From IMG/VR virus record IMGVR_UViG_3300034198_023063, positions 1 to 64,000 of that record: 64,000 bases of DNA; one strand, given 5' to 3'. The translations under genes and the position numbers were made by a program. Positions 1-9,913 of this stretch are shown in pieces (the stretch's first letter is position 1; the number at the start of each line of letters is the position of its first letter). The notes under the pieces are model-generated. The model was not told the origin of the DNA. It saw nothing but the letters and a program-made list of their open reading frames with translations, and ran no database searches. The DNA is from a virus.

Positions 1-1
1 A

Positions 2-3000
2 AATACTAGATATCAACCACTAGCTTCTTTCTTGCCATTTGGAATGAGATTCGAAGAGGGGGATGAAATTTCTAAAATGATTGGTTTAGCCAAAGGTTAT
101 GTCCCTAATTTTGCAAGAGAAAAAATAATCGCTGCCGCATTTAAAACCAAAAAAGGTAATATTTTTACTGGCTCATATCATGGCGCAGCATATGAAAAAA
201 TTCCAGAAGGAGAAAATATTGATCTTATAGATGGATTTGTCACTAATTCTGGAAAATTTGTAGACAGAAAAGAAGCTGGTTTAATAGCTCAATCCGCTCA
301 TCAATTATATAATAATGGAAACAATAGGAAAGCATTTGCATCGAATAACTATAAATTAGACACAGCGTTTTTGCCTCTTCCTCAAGAAAAATATCGTAGC
401 CGTGGATATATTCCTAATTTCTCTGGGCTATCTCAATCTATATCTAGAGAAAAACAAATGACAGGCTTGCCAGTCTCTCAGATAATGGCTCATTTTGATG
501 GCAAAGGAAATCCAATTGCTGTAACAAATAAAAGAGATGAGCCAAATGGCCTAAAAGATGTGCCGAATTTTGCCCCGCCAAGAGGAGGAGGTAGAGGTGG
601 AGCTAGAGGTGGTAAGGGGTCATCATTAACTCCTGAAAGGGCTATTATTTTAACTCAGGTATTAAATGTAATAGCTGGAGCGGTAGAAGCTGGAGTTAAT
701 GTAGCTGCTCAAAATGAATCTATTTCCCCCGAAACAGCAAGAACTGTTAGTTTCGCTGTGGCTGGTATTAATGCTTTGATTGGGATATCTGCTGGCCTTA
801 AGTCTGTCGGAGGATTTAAAAAAGCTACTGGTCTTCAACGAACTGCTGCCATAGGTTTGCCATTAGTAGCGGCGGCGGCAACTGCTGGAGTTGGGTATCT
901 TGGGTCTGAATCTTTAAAGAAAAACATTTCTCAACAAAAAATCCAAAGAGAATCCGAAAGGGTAGCTCAACAATTTTCGGATCTAACAAATAGTACTCAA
1001 GAACTTAGTGACACTTTGTCTAAATTGGATGCTGCTTATAAAGATGTGTCCACAAATCCAGACGAGTTGCTTAAATTAACAAAAAAATCTACAGAACTTA
1101 CAACTAAGATTTCTAAAACAAACCCTCAGTTGTCAGCTAAATTAGCTGCTGAACCAAATCTTGGTCGTCGCATAGACTTAATACAAGAAAGTAATAAAGA
1201 AGCGACAAGCCAACAAACAGTAGACCAAGAAATCTTAAAACTCAGAAGCCAAGGAAAAGTTTCTAATAAAGAATTAGAATCTTCTTTTAATCGTTTGATA
1301 GGTGGAGTTGGAGAAGATATTTTTAAAACTAAAGAAGGGTCTGTCACAGAAGCTAATTTGCCAGAATTTTTAAAAAAGAATAAATTAGAAAATTTATCTA
1401 AGTTTTTTGACGAGCAAGATAAAGAAGTACAATCCAAATTAAGACCAGCTTTTACTAAAGCTCTTAACAGCCAATTAAAATTAAATAACGAAGCTGAAAA
1501 ATATAATAAAGAAGTAATTAGAATTCAAGGAGACCTATTTAAATCTAGAAAAAAGGTCCAAACAGAAAAAGAGCTTAGAGATATAAATTTAGCAGGAAAA
1601 ATTTCTAACATAGAATCGTTACAAGATTTTGCTCAAAATTTTGGATCGAGGGCTGCTATTTCAGCTAAGGTTGACGCATATAAAACTATTGAAGGATTGA
1701 AGCCGACTAATCAATTTAAACAGGCTATAAATACACAACTCAGAAATGGAAATTTTTCACCTGAAATAACTAGAAAATTATCTTCTATAGAAGGCCCCGG
1801 AGATGTAGCAAAAAAACAATTAGAAGAGATAGCTGCTACTAAAAATTTAACCGAAGAACAAAAAGAGGGTATTAAAAAATTAATAACTCAAAATCAAACT
1901 TCTACTGATGAATTAAAAAAGATCTCTGATATTTCAGAAATAAATAAAAATAATCAATTAAGATTATTAACGATTCAAGAAAAATTGGGTTTTGGTGGAG
2001 GAATTAAAACATCTATAGACGCCAAATCAAGAGTAGAATCTATCAATGCGCCACTCAGAGGAGCTTTAGAATATCAAATTGGAGCGCAATTAGGTTCTCC
2101 AAGATCAATGATAGCTGGCCAAACAAATTTCTTAAAATCTATCCAAGGGCTATATCCCGGCTTAATAGATAAAACTGGAGGGTTAGCTATGGCTTCTCAA
2201 CGTTTATCTGCTTTGAGAATGGGTGACCTTCAGCTTGATTTGATGAAAAATGCTGCCACTGCCGGAAGAATGGGAATGCCTGATGTAGCTGCCGAGTTAA
2301 TGAAGAAGGCTTTCGATCCAAAAGCTTTGGCGGAAATAGCAAAAACTCAAACTGAAACTGAACTTCAAACTGGAAAAACGCCAACTGAAATTTCTAATGA
2401 ATTAAAATCTGCATTTGATTATTTTTCACAATCATTAAATGAAACATTCAAAGGAGAGGCAGAAATAAGACAAAAAGAGAAAGACGTAGCTCAACCTTTA
2501 GAAACAGTCACTAAAACATTTGAAAATTTTCAAAGTGATTTAACTAAGAAAATAGAAGCAGCATTTCAAGAAGCATTTGGAAAAAATGGGGTAGAATTTA
2601 AAAACTCTACAATTGAAGCCCCAAATGCTACGGTTAATGTTTCATCTGCGGCTCCAGCACAATCAGCGTCGAGTGGCGCACAACAGGCGGAAGCTAATAA
2701 AGCGAGCATGGGTGGTTTTAGTAAAGGATTTATTCCTAGTTTTTATAACCCCCTAAGGGAGGCAATACAACGAGAAAATAAATACGTTCCATTTAATTCT
2801 ATAAGAGTAAATAAGAGTGATAAATTAATAAATCCAAACAATCCTTTTGGATTAGCAGTTACAAATACTTTTGATGAACCTAACGGTTTAGCTAGTATAG
2901 GTTTAGCTTCTGGAGGTTTTGTTCCAAATTTCGCAGCATTTGGTTCTAGGGCCGCCTCTGAAGCGAGAAACAACGCTAGGCTTGGAAAACTATATGTTTG

Positions 3001-6000
3001 GGATAATATAGACAATGGCTTTAGAAAAGTTAATCCAAGCGGAACAGTTGACGCTAATTTAATAGATCCAAAAGATTTACCAAAAGGAGCCAGAACAATA
3101 TCAACTGAGCTTTCTCAAGGAGGAGGAAAAAAATCAATAATTCCATTAAAAGATCCAAAAGTTACTAAGCTTGATGAATTAAGTCTTCCGGGCATAGCAA
3201 GATCTCAACCTATAGATAAAATTCTTTCTAGATTAGACAGGCAGGGAAGATTAACCCCTAAGAATTTATTAACAGAAATTAATAAAGTTTCTGGAGGAAA
3301 AGATGTTGTTGTTAAAACAGGTTTCGGAGAGTCTAATGTTCAAAGTAAAGGTGTTTATGGATTAGGCGGAAAATTATCTACCGCTGATGCAAGATCTATT
3401 ATCGGGAAATACACTAGAGGAACTGGCAGTGGCTTTTTTACTCAAGAAAAAGTTCCAACATATTACAATGAATTAAGAGTCCATGTCGCAGTAGACGACA
3501 AAGGAAATATAAAAATAATAAAAGGAGGAACAATTTTAAAGGCAACAGGATTTGATCCCTCTGCTGGTCCTTCTGTAAAAGCTTATACAGACGCAGGTCT
3601 TTCTAAGAATGAAGCTATTAAAATGTCTAAATCTTTTAGAAGATCTGCTGAAGCTTCAGCTTTTGACGCTATAAGAACTTTAGTAAAAACTAAAGGAGTA
3701 AAAAATGCATTCTTTGGAGTAGACGTAGGTGGAACCACTTTGCAATCAGCTTTAGATGCTGGTGTTAAAACTAGAGAATTTTATTCTGGGGGAAGAGGCA
3801 GAGTCGGCACTATTGTATTTGAAGTAAATCCTAGCGATAAAACTGGATCTACCGGATTTATGGGCAGAGGTTTATCTGAAAAATTAGTAAAAAATATTTT
3901 TGGTCAAAAACCTGCTCCTTCAGGATTAACAACAGGTTCACCTGCGATAGGAATTAATCCGACAGGAAATCCAACGTATCCTCCGATAATAAGACCATCG
4001 CTATCTCCTTCTGGGGCTCCATTAGCTTCAGGTCTTCCCGCTGGATTTAGCGCTAAACCAAGTTTAGCCTCTTCTATTATAAATACTGTTAAAAATCAAG
4101 CTACGTTAACAAAAAATTCATTAGTAGCGGGATTCCAAAATATGGCTGGTAAAGCTGGTACTTTTGCAACTAATTTACCAAATATAGGTAGTGGATTAGG
4201 CTCTAAATTTTCAGGATTGGTTAGTGGAGCGAAAGGTTTAGCTGGAAGCGCAGGTTCTAATTTAATGTCGTTTGGAAGAAATGCCTTAGGAAAAGCTGGC
4301 ACTGGCCTTACAATAGCTGGTTCTTTAGGTTTAGGCGAAGAAGCTTATGAGGCTTTAAAGCGCGGAGAGTTTGGAAATGCCGCTGTTTATGGTGGAGCTT
4401 CTGTAGGTTTAGGTATTGGAGCGTTAAATAATATTTTTGGAAAGCAACCTATTTTTAATTCTAGAGCTGGTAGATATGTAGATCCTACAACTGGTAGATT
4501 TACGAGCGCTCCAAAAACTGGTTTATTTGGAAAATTTGCTGGAGGAGCATCTGGAATAGCATCAGCATTACTAAGTGGCGCTCAAACGGTTGAAGAAATA
4601 AAAAATAAAAAATATGGTAATGCGGCTGTTTCTGGCGCTCAGACAGCTCTTTATATCGCTTCTGCTTTATCCAAAAAAGCTACTGGAGCTTTTGGTATAG
4701 CTTCTGGTTTAGGTTTAGCTAAAGACATAGCGAACGCAAAAAATTTCGAGTTAGCTTCTGATTGGTCAGATGTTTTATTTGGCAAAGCAGAGCAAGGCGG
4801 AGGAATTGCTGATTTGGTTGGTACTGCTTTAACCGCTGCTTCTGGTCCAATTGGCGCTGGTGTCGCTACAGCTAAAATTGGATATAGAATTGGTAATGTA
4901 ATAGAAAATAAGCTGGGTTTAGGAGACAAACTTGGAAATGTTATGGCTGGCAGCGAAGCTGCCACAAGAGCCGAATTCGCTTCTCTTGGCATGGCCAAAT
5001 CCATCGCTAAGAAAGACGTTATAGAAGGAAAACAATCTGCATCTAAATATATAGAATCAAAGAGAAGAGATTTAGAAGAGTTAAGCAAAACTGGAGCTTT
5101 TAAAGGAGATGTTATTGACACCTTAAATAAAGATTTAGATCAAATAGCCAGTAAAAGAAAAGAAAGAGAAAAAGCCATCGAAGAGAAATCTAGAACTGAC
5201 GCTATAATCGCTAAAAGAGCTGAAGAAACTAAAGCGAGAGAAGCTGGCTTCAAAGCTGAAGATGAAAAACGAAAAGAAGATCAAAATAAATTTGACGCTT
5301 CTTTAAGGGGAAAAATAGTAGATGGCGTAATTAGAAACGAAGAGCTTTCTGGATTACAAACATCTAGGGATAAAGCTTTATACATAATTGAGCAAGAAAA
5401 GAGATTTGGTAAATTTTCTGAAGCTGATTTTGGTGAAAATAAAGGTTTGTACGATTCTTACAAAAACTACTCCAAAGAGTCGCAAAACATTAAAAAGAAA
5501 GAAGATAAATTCAATGCCGAACTAATGAATCCAGAAGCTGCTGGAGGAGTGGCTTATAGAACACAACCTTTTAGAGAAGAGCAGCAAAGAAAAGTCGAAG
5601 AGCTGGCTTCTTTTCCAAAAGATGCTTTTGAAGAAGCAGCAAGAAGAAGAATGACTGTTGAAGACGTAATGGAAGAAAGGAAGAAGGGCGCGACAAAGAA
5701 TAAATTCAACGGATTCATTCCAAACTTCGCTTATCGCAGAGAGAGGTCTAGTGTATTAACAAGCCCAGATTATGTTGGGTATAGAAATGCTATTCCAGAA
5801 CCTTCTAAATACTATAAAAATGTAGTTAAGAATACCGCTGAAATAGAAGTGCCTGCTGTTGAGGTTTACAATAGAATGGGTCTTTTTGGAGCACAACCTA
5901 AGAATGCTTCTGAAAAATATGCTATTTTGAATCCAGCGCAACAAGCCCAATTAGGTTATGCTGCTAATGGATTTATTCCAAACTTTGCGCCAGAACAATT

Positions 6001-6208
6001 TGCTGGAGCAATAAGCGAGGCTTTGCAACAAGCCTTATCTCCAATGTTTGAGAAAATGGGGTCTTCAGTATCTAATTCTAACGTTATCAATGTTCATGAC
6101 CAAAGATCTTTTGATGTGACATCGGATAAAGTAAATGGAGTAATGGAATTCTTACAAAAACAATTCCCGACACAATTTGCAAGACAAATGGGTCCAAATA
6201 AAGTATAA
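2..6208 (+). CDS. Tape-measure-like giant virion protein, 5' partial
   Basis: The reading frame is open to the left window edge with no stop, so the true start lies outside; residue numbers here count from the TTG at 32. Seen: hydrophobic stretches near 204-226 and 273-292, a long charged helical region about 305-650, a Gly/Ala-rich region about 1370-1640 containing a small repeat (GNAAV at about 1448 and 1529), another charged helical region about 1690-1880, and a short C-terminal tail. A G-aromatic-[IV]-P-[NS]-F motif occurs at about 22, 125, 177 (as DVPNFA), 899, 962, 1894 and 1980. The phrase AVTNxxDEPNGL occurs at about 163 and 942. Length, helical content and its place just before baseplate-type genes support tape measure. 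Residues 1040-1290 resemble an ATP-grasp fold and 30-100 a DGFVT/FVDRKEA module, so it could instead be, or also be, an injected multidomain protein. Confidence 0.72.
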   Translation, partial: NTRYQPLASFLPFGMRFEEGDEISKMIGLAKGYVPNFAREKIIAAAFKTKKGNIFTGSYHGAAYEKIPEGENIDLIDGFVTNSGKFVDRKEAGLIAQSAHQLYNNGNNRKAFASNNYKLDTAFLPLPQEKYRSRGYIPNFSGLSQSISREKQMTGLPVSQIMAHFDGKGNPIAVTNKRDEPNGLKDVPNFAPPRGGGRGGARGGKGSSLTPERAIILTQVLNVIAGAVEAGVNVAAQNESISPETARTVSFAVAGINALIGISAGLKSVGGFKKATGLQRTAAIGLPLVAAAATAGVGYLGSESLKKNISQQKIQRESERVAQQFSDLTNSTQELSDTLSKLDAAYKDVSTNPDELLKLTKKSTELTTKISKTNPQLSAKLAAEPNLGRRIDLIQESNKEATSQQTVDQEILKLRSQGKVSNKELESSFNRLIGGVGEDIFKTKEGSVTEANLPEFLKKNKLENLSKFFDEQDKEVQSKLRPAFTKALNSQLKLNNEAEKYNKEVIRIQGDLFKSRKKVQTEKELRDINLAGKISNIESLQDFAQNFGSRAAISAKVDAYKTIEGLKPTNQFKQAINTQLRNGNFSPEITRKLSSIEGPGDVAKKQLEEIAATKNLTEEQKEGIKKLITQNQTSTDELKKISDISEINKNNQLRLLTIQEKLGFGGGIKTSIDAKSRVESINAPLRGALEYQIGAQLGSPRSMIAGQTNFLKSIQGLYPGLIDKTGGLAMASQRLSALRMGDLQLDLMKNAATAGRMGMPDVAAELMKKAFDPKALAEIAKTQTETELQTGKTPTEISNELKSAFDYFSQSLNETFKGEAEIRQKEKDVAQPLETVTKTFENFQSDLTKKIEAAFQEAFGKNGVEFKNSTIEAPNATVNVSSAAPAQSASSGAQQAEANKASMGGFSKGFIPSFYNPLREAIQRENKYVPFNSIRVNKSDKLINPNNPFGLAVTNTFDEPNGLASIGLASGGFVPNFAAFGSRAASEARNNARLGKLYVWDNIDNGFRKVNPSGTVDANLIDPKDLPKGARTISTELSQGGGKKSIIPLKDPKVTKLDELSLPGIARSQPIDKILSRLDRQGRLTPKNLLTEINKVSGGKDVVVKTGFGESNVQSKGVYGLGGKLSTADARSIIGKYTRGTGSGFFTQEKVPTYYNELRVHVAVDDKGNIKIIKGGTILKATGFDPSAGPSVKAYTDAGLSKNEAIKMSKSFRRSAEASAFDAIRTLVKTKGVKNAFFGVDVGGTTLQSALDAGVKTREFYSGGRGRVGTIVFEVNPSDKTGSTGFMGRGLSEKLVKNIFGQKPAPSGLTTGSPAIGINPTGNPTYPPIIRPSLSPSGAPLASGLPAGFSAKPSLASSIINTVKNQATLTKNSLVAGFQNMAGKAGTFATNLPNIGSGLGSKFSGLVSGAKGLAGSAGSNLMSFGRNALGKAGTGLTIAGSLGLGEEAYEALKRGEFGNAAVYGGASVGLGIGALNNIFGKQPIFNSRAGRYVDPTTGRFTSAPKTGLFGKFAGGASGIASALLSGAQTVEEIKNKKYGNAAVSGAQTALYIASALSKKATGAFGIASGLGLAKDIANAKNFELASDWSDVLFGKAEQGGGIADLVGTALTAASGPIGAGVATAKIGYRIGNVIENKLGLGDKLGNVMAGSEAATRAEFASLGMAKSIAKKDVIEGKQSASKYIESKRRDLEELSKTGAFKGDVIDTLNKDLDQIASKRKEREKAIEEKSRTDAIIAKRAEETKAREAGFKAEDEKRKEDQNKFDASLRGKIVDGVIRNEELSGLQTSRDKALYIIEQEKRFGKFSEADFGENKGLYDSYKNYSKESQNIKKKEDKFNAELMNPEAAGGVAYRTQPFREEQQRKVEELASFPKDAFEEAARRRMTVEDVMEERKKGATKNKFNGFIPNFAYRRERSSVLTSPDYVGYRNAIPEPSKYYKNVVKNTAEIEVPAVEVYNRMGLFGAQPKNASEKYAILNPAQQAQLGYAANGFIPNFAPEQFAGAISEALQQALSPMFEKMGSSVSNSNVINVHDQRSFDVTSDKVNGVMEFLQKQFPTQFARQMGPNKV

Positions 6209-6213
6209 TAAAT

Positions 6214-8076
6214 ATGGCTTTTACATCTGAAACAATCCTCAAGTTTGGATCAACGACAATTAATTTTGCTGTTGTAACTTTATTGGATTATAATTTAGAA
6301 GCTCAGAAAGCTGGCGCATTTTCTTACAGAAGAAAAGAGAATTTTTCTGTTCAAGGTTATTTTTCTAATAGAGAGTCTAACGTTCCAATATCTGAACATT
6401 TTAGGCAAGTAAAAGCTTTATTGGAAAATTCAACAGACTTTGTTGATCTTCAGCTAAATGATAAATCTTATGGAAAAGTTAGGTTTACTGGTTTTTCTTT
6501 TCCAACTTCGGTTGCTTTTGATGAAAACGCGGTAAGATTTAGTAAATTTACCATAAGCATGGAGGTCTTTAAGGACGACTCTACGGGATCTTATGCTTTA
6601 GCTAATTTACCAACCGCAATAGGGTCATTAACTACAAATTGGTATAAACTTAAAGATTTTTCAGAAACATTATCTTTCACTTTATCTGAGGAAGGCAATT
6701 TTGACGTGTCTCACTCGCTGTCTTTTGGCGTAGATAATATCGACAAACAAACAGACTCACAAGTAGTAGCTCTAGCTAATACAATAGCGAATACTTTTTT
6801 TGCTCAAGGTTTAGATTCTTTATCGTCAATAAGATCTTTGTATAGTTCTACTAGCTTTCAAGTATCCAATTCAGATTATGGGTCTTCAATCGTAGATCAA
6901 AGCGTAGATTTAATTAATTATAACTTTTCTTATTCTAAAAATTATACTGTTTTTTCTGACAATGCATCGACAACTTCAGAAACTATAGTAACAGATATAT
7001 CTATAAACAACGACGGAATAATAGAAGTTTATGAAAAAGGAAGAATAAAAGGTAAGGGTATAACTTTAGAAGCGGCAAGAACTAATGCTCTAGCTAAATT
7101 AGATGCGAACTTAAGTTCGGCGTACACTAGATGTAATAATTATTTTCAGTCTTATTTTTCTACTTATTATAATAGTTTTGCAAGAGCAATCCCTAAAATA
7201 AGTTCAAGCGAAACATTAAAATCTAACGCAATATCTATAACAAAAGATTTAACGGGGATAGAAACTGAAGTTGGTTATGAAATTAGATTTTCAACAAGTT
7301 CGGCTTATTCAAGTTCTAGCAGAATCCATACTTATACAATAAATTTGATAAAAAATGAAACAGGAATTGTAGAGGCAACCATTCAAGGTTCTGTAAAATA
7401 CTATACTAATAAAAATTCCAACTTTAATAAAATATCTGATTTTAAAACAAATATAATAGACTCTCCAAGCCCTACCGATATAAACGCTATAACTCCATAT
7501 TATCAAAAAATGACTGGTTCCGTTGCAAATTATGGAGGTAAAAAGACGGCTTCTCAAATAAGCTATACTAAGTTTGGTGTGGAAATTCAATATTCAAAAT
7601 CGTTTTCCGATTCAGCGACCATATTATCTTCTGGTCTTGTTTCTCAATGCTCTATATCAGACACAACCAATTTGCCATCAAGCAGATATTCAACGGTAAA
7701 TGTTCCAAATTTTAAAGAAATTATTTATCAAACTAGGCAATTATCTGAAGGTTCAAAAAGCATATCTATACAAATTAAGATAAATAGAAACTCTTTATAT
7801 TCAACAGCAGCTTCGAATTTGGATAGTTCAATTGTTTTTTCTAAAATAAAAACATTGTTGACTACTAATATGCTTCATAAAACAAGTGGATATCTTTTCG
7901 GCACTGGTCCAGTTGGTGTGATATCTTTTTTAAAAATATTTAATCAAGGGCTATCATTTAAAATAGGAGAATTAACATATTTTTTAGAATCCGTAAAGCT
8001 TTCTTTAGATAGTTCTTATAATTTAAGGGCAGATTTGGTTTATAAGTTTTTGGCCTTGAAGGAGAAATTAAAATAA
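6214..8076 (+). CDS. Putative tail/baseplate structural protein (paralogue of next gene)
   Basis: 620 residues, starting 5 bases after the preceding stop behind an A/T-rich leader with no Shine-Dalgarno sequence. The protein is rich in Ser, Thr, Tyr and beta-type patterns, with no signal peptide or membrane segment. Residues about 40-125 (VQGYF, then a stretch ending KFTISMEVFK) have the same order of hydrophobic strands as the N-terminus of the following gene (VLNGQI ... VDYSIELLSY). Both then carry several blocks of the form Y-S-x-S followed by an alternating strand and I-x-G. I infer a duplicated tail or baseplate protein, perhaps with a distal-tail or tube-like fold, from position straight after the tape measure; the family is not recognised with certainty. 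Confidence 0.6.
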   Translation: MAFTSETILKFGSTTINFAVVTLLDYNLEAQKAGAFSYRRKENFSVQGYFSNRESNVPISEHFRQVKALLENSTDFVDLQLNDKSYGKVRFTGFSFPTSVAFDENAVRFSKFTISMEVFKDDSTGSYALANLPTAIGSLTTNWYKLKDFSETLSFTLSEEGNFDVSHSLSFGVDNIDKQTDSQVVALANTIANTFFAQGLDSLSSIRSLYSSTSFQVSNSDYGSSIVDQSVDLINYNFSYSKNYTVFSDNASTTSETIVTDISINNDGIIEVYEKGRIKGKGITLEAARTNALAKLDANLSSAYTRCNNYFQSYFSTYYNSFARAIPKISSSETLKSNAISITKDLTGIETEVGYEIRFSTSSAYSSSSRIHTYTINLIKNETGIVEATIQGSVKYYTNKNSNFNKISDFKTNIIDSPSPTDINAITPYYQKMTGSVANYGGKKTASQISYTKFGVEIQYSKSFSDSATILSSGLVSQCSISDTTNLPSSRYSTVNVPNFKEIIYQTRQLSEGSKSISIQIKINRNSLYSTAASNLDSSIVFSKIKTLLTTNMLHKTSGYLFGTGPVGVISFLKIFNQGLSFKIGELTYFLESVKLSLDSSYNLRADLVYKFLALKEKLK

Positions 8077-8077
8077 T

Positions 8078-9913
8078 ATGTCAGACGCTTTAGTAAAATA
8101 TAATGACAAAATAGTTCCAGTATCTGGAACTGGGCCAACGCCTTTTGTATCCCAGAGTTATGAAGTATTAATTTATGGCAACAGATGGGGGACTGCTGAT
8201 AAAATAGTTTTAAATGGACAAATTACTGGCGCAGATTATAGTGCTTTATATACGGCTCAGACTGGTTTAGTGGATATCTTTTCTAATCAATTTAAGAATT
8301 TAGATATTTATGAAAGCGCAGATGATGCGAATAGTTATTCTAAAGTTTATTCATTTTCTGGTTGTTATTTGCAAAATTTATCTTTTGGTAACGCTGGTTA
8401 TAATAAAGTTGTAGATTATTCTATTGAATTATTATCTTATCCATCTGGATTAACTGGATATTTTTCTGGCACTTATGGGATAATAGATCCAAAAGATGAA
8501 ATGAAAATTTCAGAAGGAGAAGATGGCTTCGCTACTCTTACGAGAAATATTTCGGCTAAGGCTTTCGTAACTACAACTATTGATGACGCGATAAATAATG
8601 CGAAAACTTTCGTTTCAGCAAGAACTGGAATATCAAATGTTATAACTACTCCTCAAATCTCTGGATTTCAAAATTCTGCGAACTTCACTCCAGTTCTTAC
8701 TAGAATGTCGGAAAATCTAGATAGACTTTCCTTAACATATTCAGTAGATCAGACCTATAGATTTCATATGCTCACAGGAGACGCTGTGGCAAACAATAAT
8801 TACTCTTTTAATAATTATTATTTAACTTCTTATTCTACAAATTTAACATCTGGAGCGGGGGAAGATTTTGTTGCAGCAAGTATCCAAGGAGAGATAAAAG
8901 CAGGAATAACTGGAGTTACTGGAGACGCTTTGATATCTGGGTTGTTGAATCAACTTTCTGGTTTAAATCCGTACGCTGTAATTTCTAATAAATATGGAGC
9001 GCCAAATAATTTATCTTTTTGCCAAGATCCTATAGATTTTAAGGTAACTCAAGATTTAAAAGCTAGAAAAATAAACTTTTCAGCATCTTATGATAATTTA
9101 GATTTTTATGGACTATCTAATAACAAGTATGTCTATTCTGGATGCTTTCTTGATTCTGTCATAACTCACTCTATAGACGAGTTGACCCAAACAGCTACAA
9201 TCTCTATAAGAGGAGATATAAAATGCAGAGGATCTGCGTCAAATAGACTATCTAATGCTTCTGTTTATCTTGGAAAAATAATGACTGATGGCTCAAGCGC
9301 AACAGAGCCAAGGCTTTACGATTTTGTTAATGATTATTATACTGGATATCTAGCTACAGCTTCTCCAGTTTTAGCTCTTGGAACAAAACCAATAAATGTA
9401 AAAGTCGATACAAATACAACTCTTGGAACAATATCTATAGAAGCTGAATTTGATAATAAAGACAAATTTTCTTCTTTAAATTATTCAGAGTATACGGTAG
9501 ACTATACTCCATATAATACAATTTTCGCTTACGCTTCATCTTGTAATGATGCCGTTAAGCATATAGCTGTAGATATAAATGTCAAAAAGAGAGAAAAAGT
9601 TGATATTAATTTAGTTTTAGGGGCTTCTGGGAAATCAGAGCTAGAATTAATATCTGTGGCAAGAACTTTGTTAGAGCCAGACACAGCAAATAGTTTTTAT
9701 AATTTATTTCCTCTAAGTCTATCTGAAACAAACTCTATTCAAGAAGATTCTTCGGTGTTATCAACGCAAAATTCTTCAGCAGGTAATGCTTTAACATCTA
9801 ATAAATATGGATCTTCAATTTCTATGTCTAAGAGCTACTCTTATGAATTAAAAGACTCTGAGGCTGGAACTAGAAGAATAATCAAATCGGCAAGTAATAT
9901 AGGAACTGTATGA
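8078..9913 (+). CDS. Putative tail/baseplate structural protein
   Basis: 611 residues. It starts one base after the previous stop, and its own stop overlaps the next start as ATGA, so translation is probably coupled. The first 130 residues (KIVLNGQI, VYSFSGCYLQNL, VDYSIELLSYPSG) look like a compact beta domain of the kind found in distal tail proteins. Later parts hold repeated Y-S-G-C-F / I-S-I-R-G-D-I type strands near residues 350-390 and IEAEFDN near 455-460. The protein is rich in SG and TG pairs, as are its neighbours. It is similar in layout to the gene before it, which suggests tandem duplication. Function in the tail tip or baseplate is inferred from position and composition only. 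Confidence 0.6.
   Translation: MSDALVKYNDKIVPVSGTGPTPFVSQSYEVLIYGNRWGTADKIVLNGQITGADYSALYTAQTGLVDIFSNQFKNLDIYESADDANSYSKVYSFSGCYLQNLSFGNAGYNKVVDYSIELLSYPSGLTGYFSGTYGIIDPKDEMKISEGEDGFATLTRNISAKAFVTTTIDDAINNAKTFVSARTGISNVITTPQISGFQNSANFTPVLTRMSENLDRLSLTYSVDQTYRFHMLTGDAVANNNYSFNNYYLTSYSTNLTSGAGEDFVAASIQGEIKAGITGVTGDALISGLLNQLSGLNPYAVISNKYGAPNNLSFCQDPIDFKVTQDLKARKINFSASYDNLDFYGLSNNKYVYSGCFLDSVITHSIDELTQTATISIRGDIKCRGSASNRLSNASVYLGKIMTDGSSATEPRLYDFVNDYYTGYLATASPVLALGTKPINVKVDTNTTLGTISIEAEFDNKDKFSSLNYSEYTVDYTPYNTIFAYASSCNDAVKHIAVDINVKKREKVDINLVLGASGKSELELISVARTLLEPDTANSFYNLFPLSLSETNSIQEDSSVLSTQNSSAGNALTSNKYGSSISMSKSYSYELKDSEAGTRRIIKSASNIGTV

Noticed and set aside
4651-5121. 156-residue - strand open frame in the tape-measure-like gene
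   Set aside because: Antisense shadow of a Gly/Ala-rich coding region; no start context or motif.
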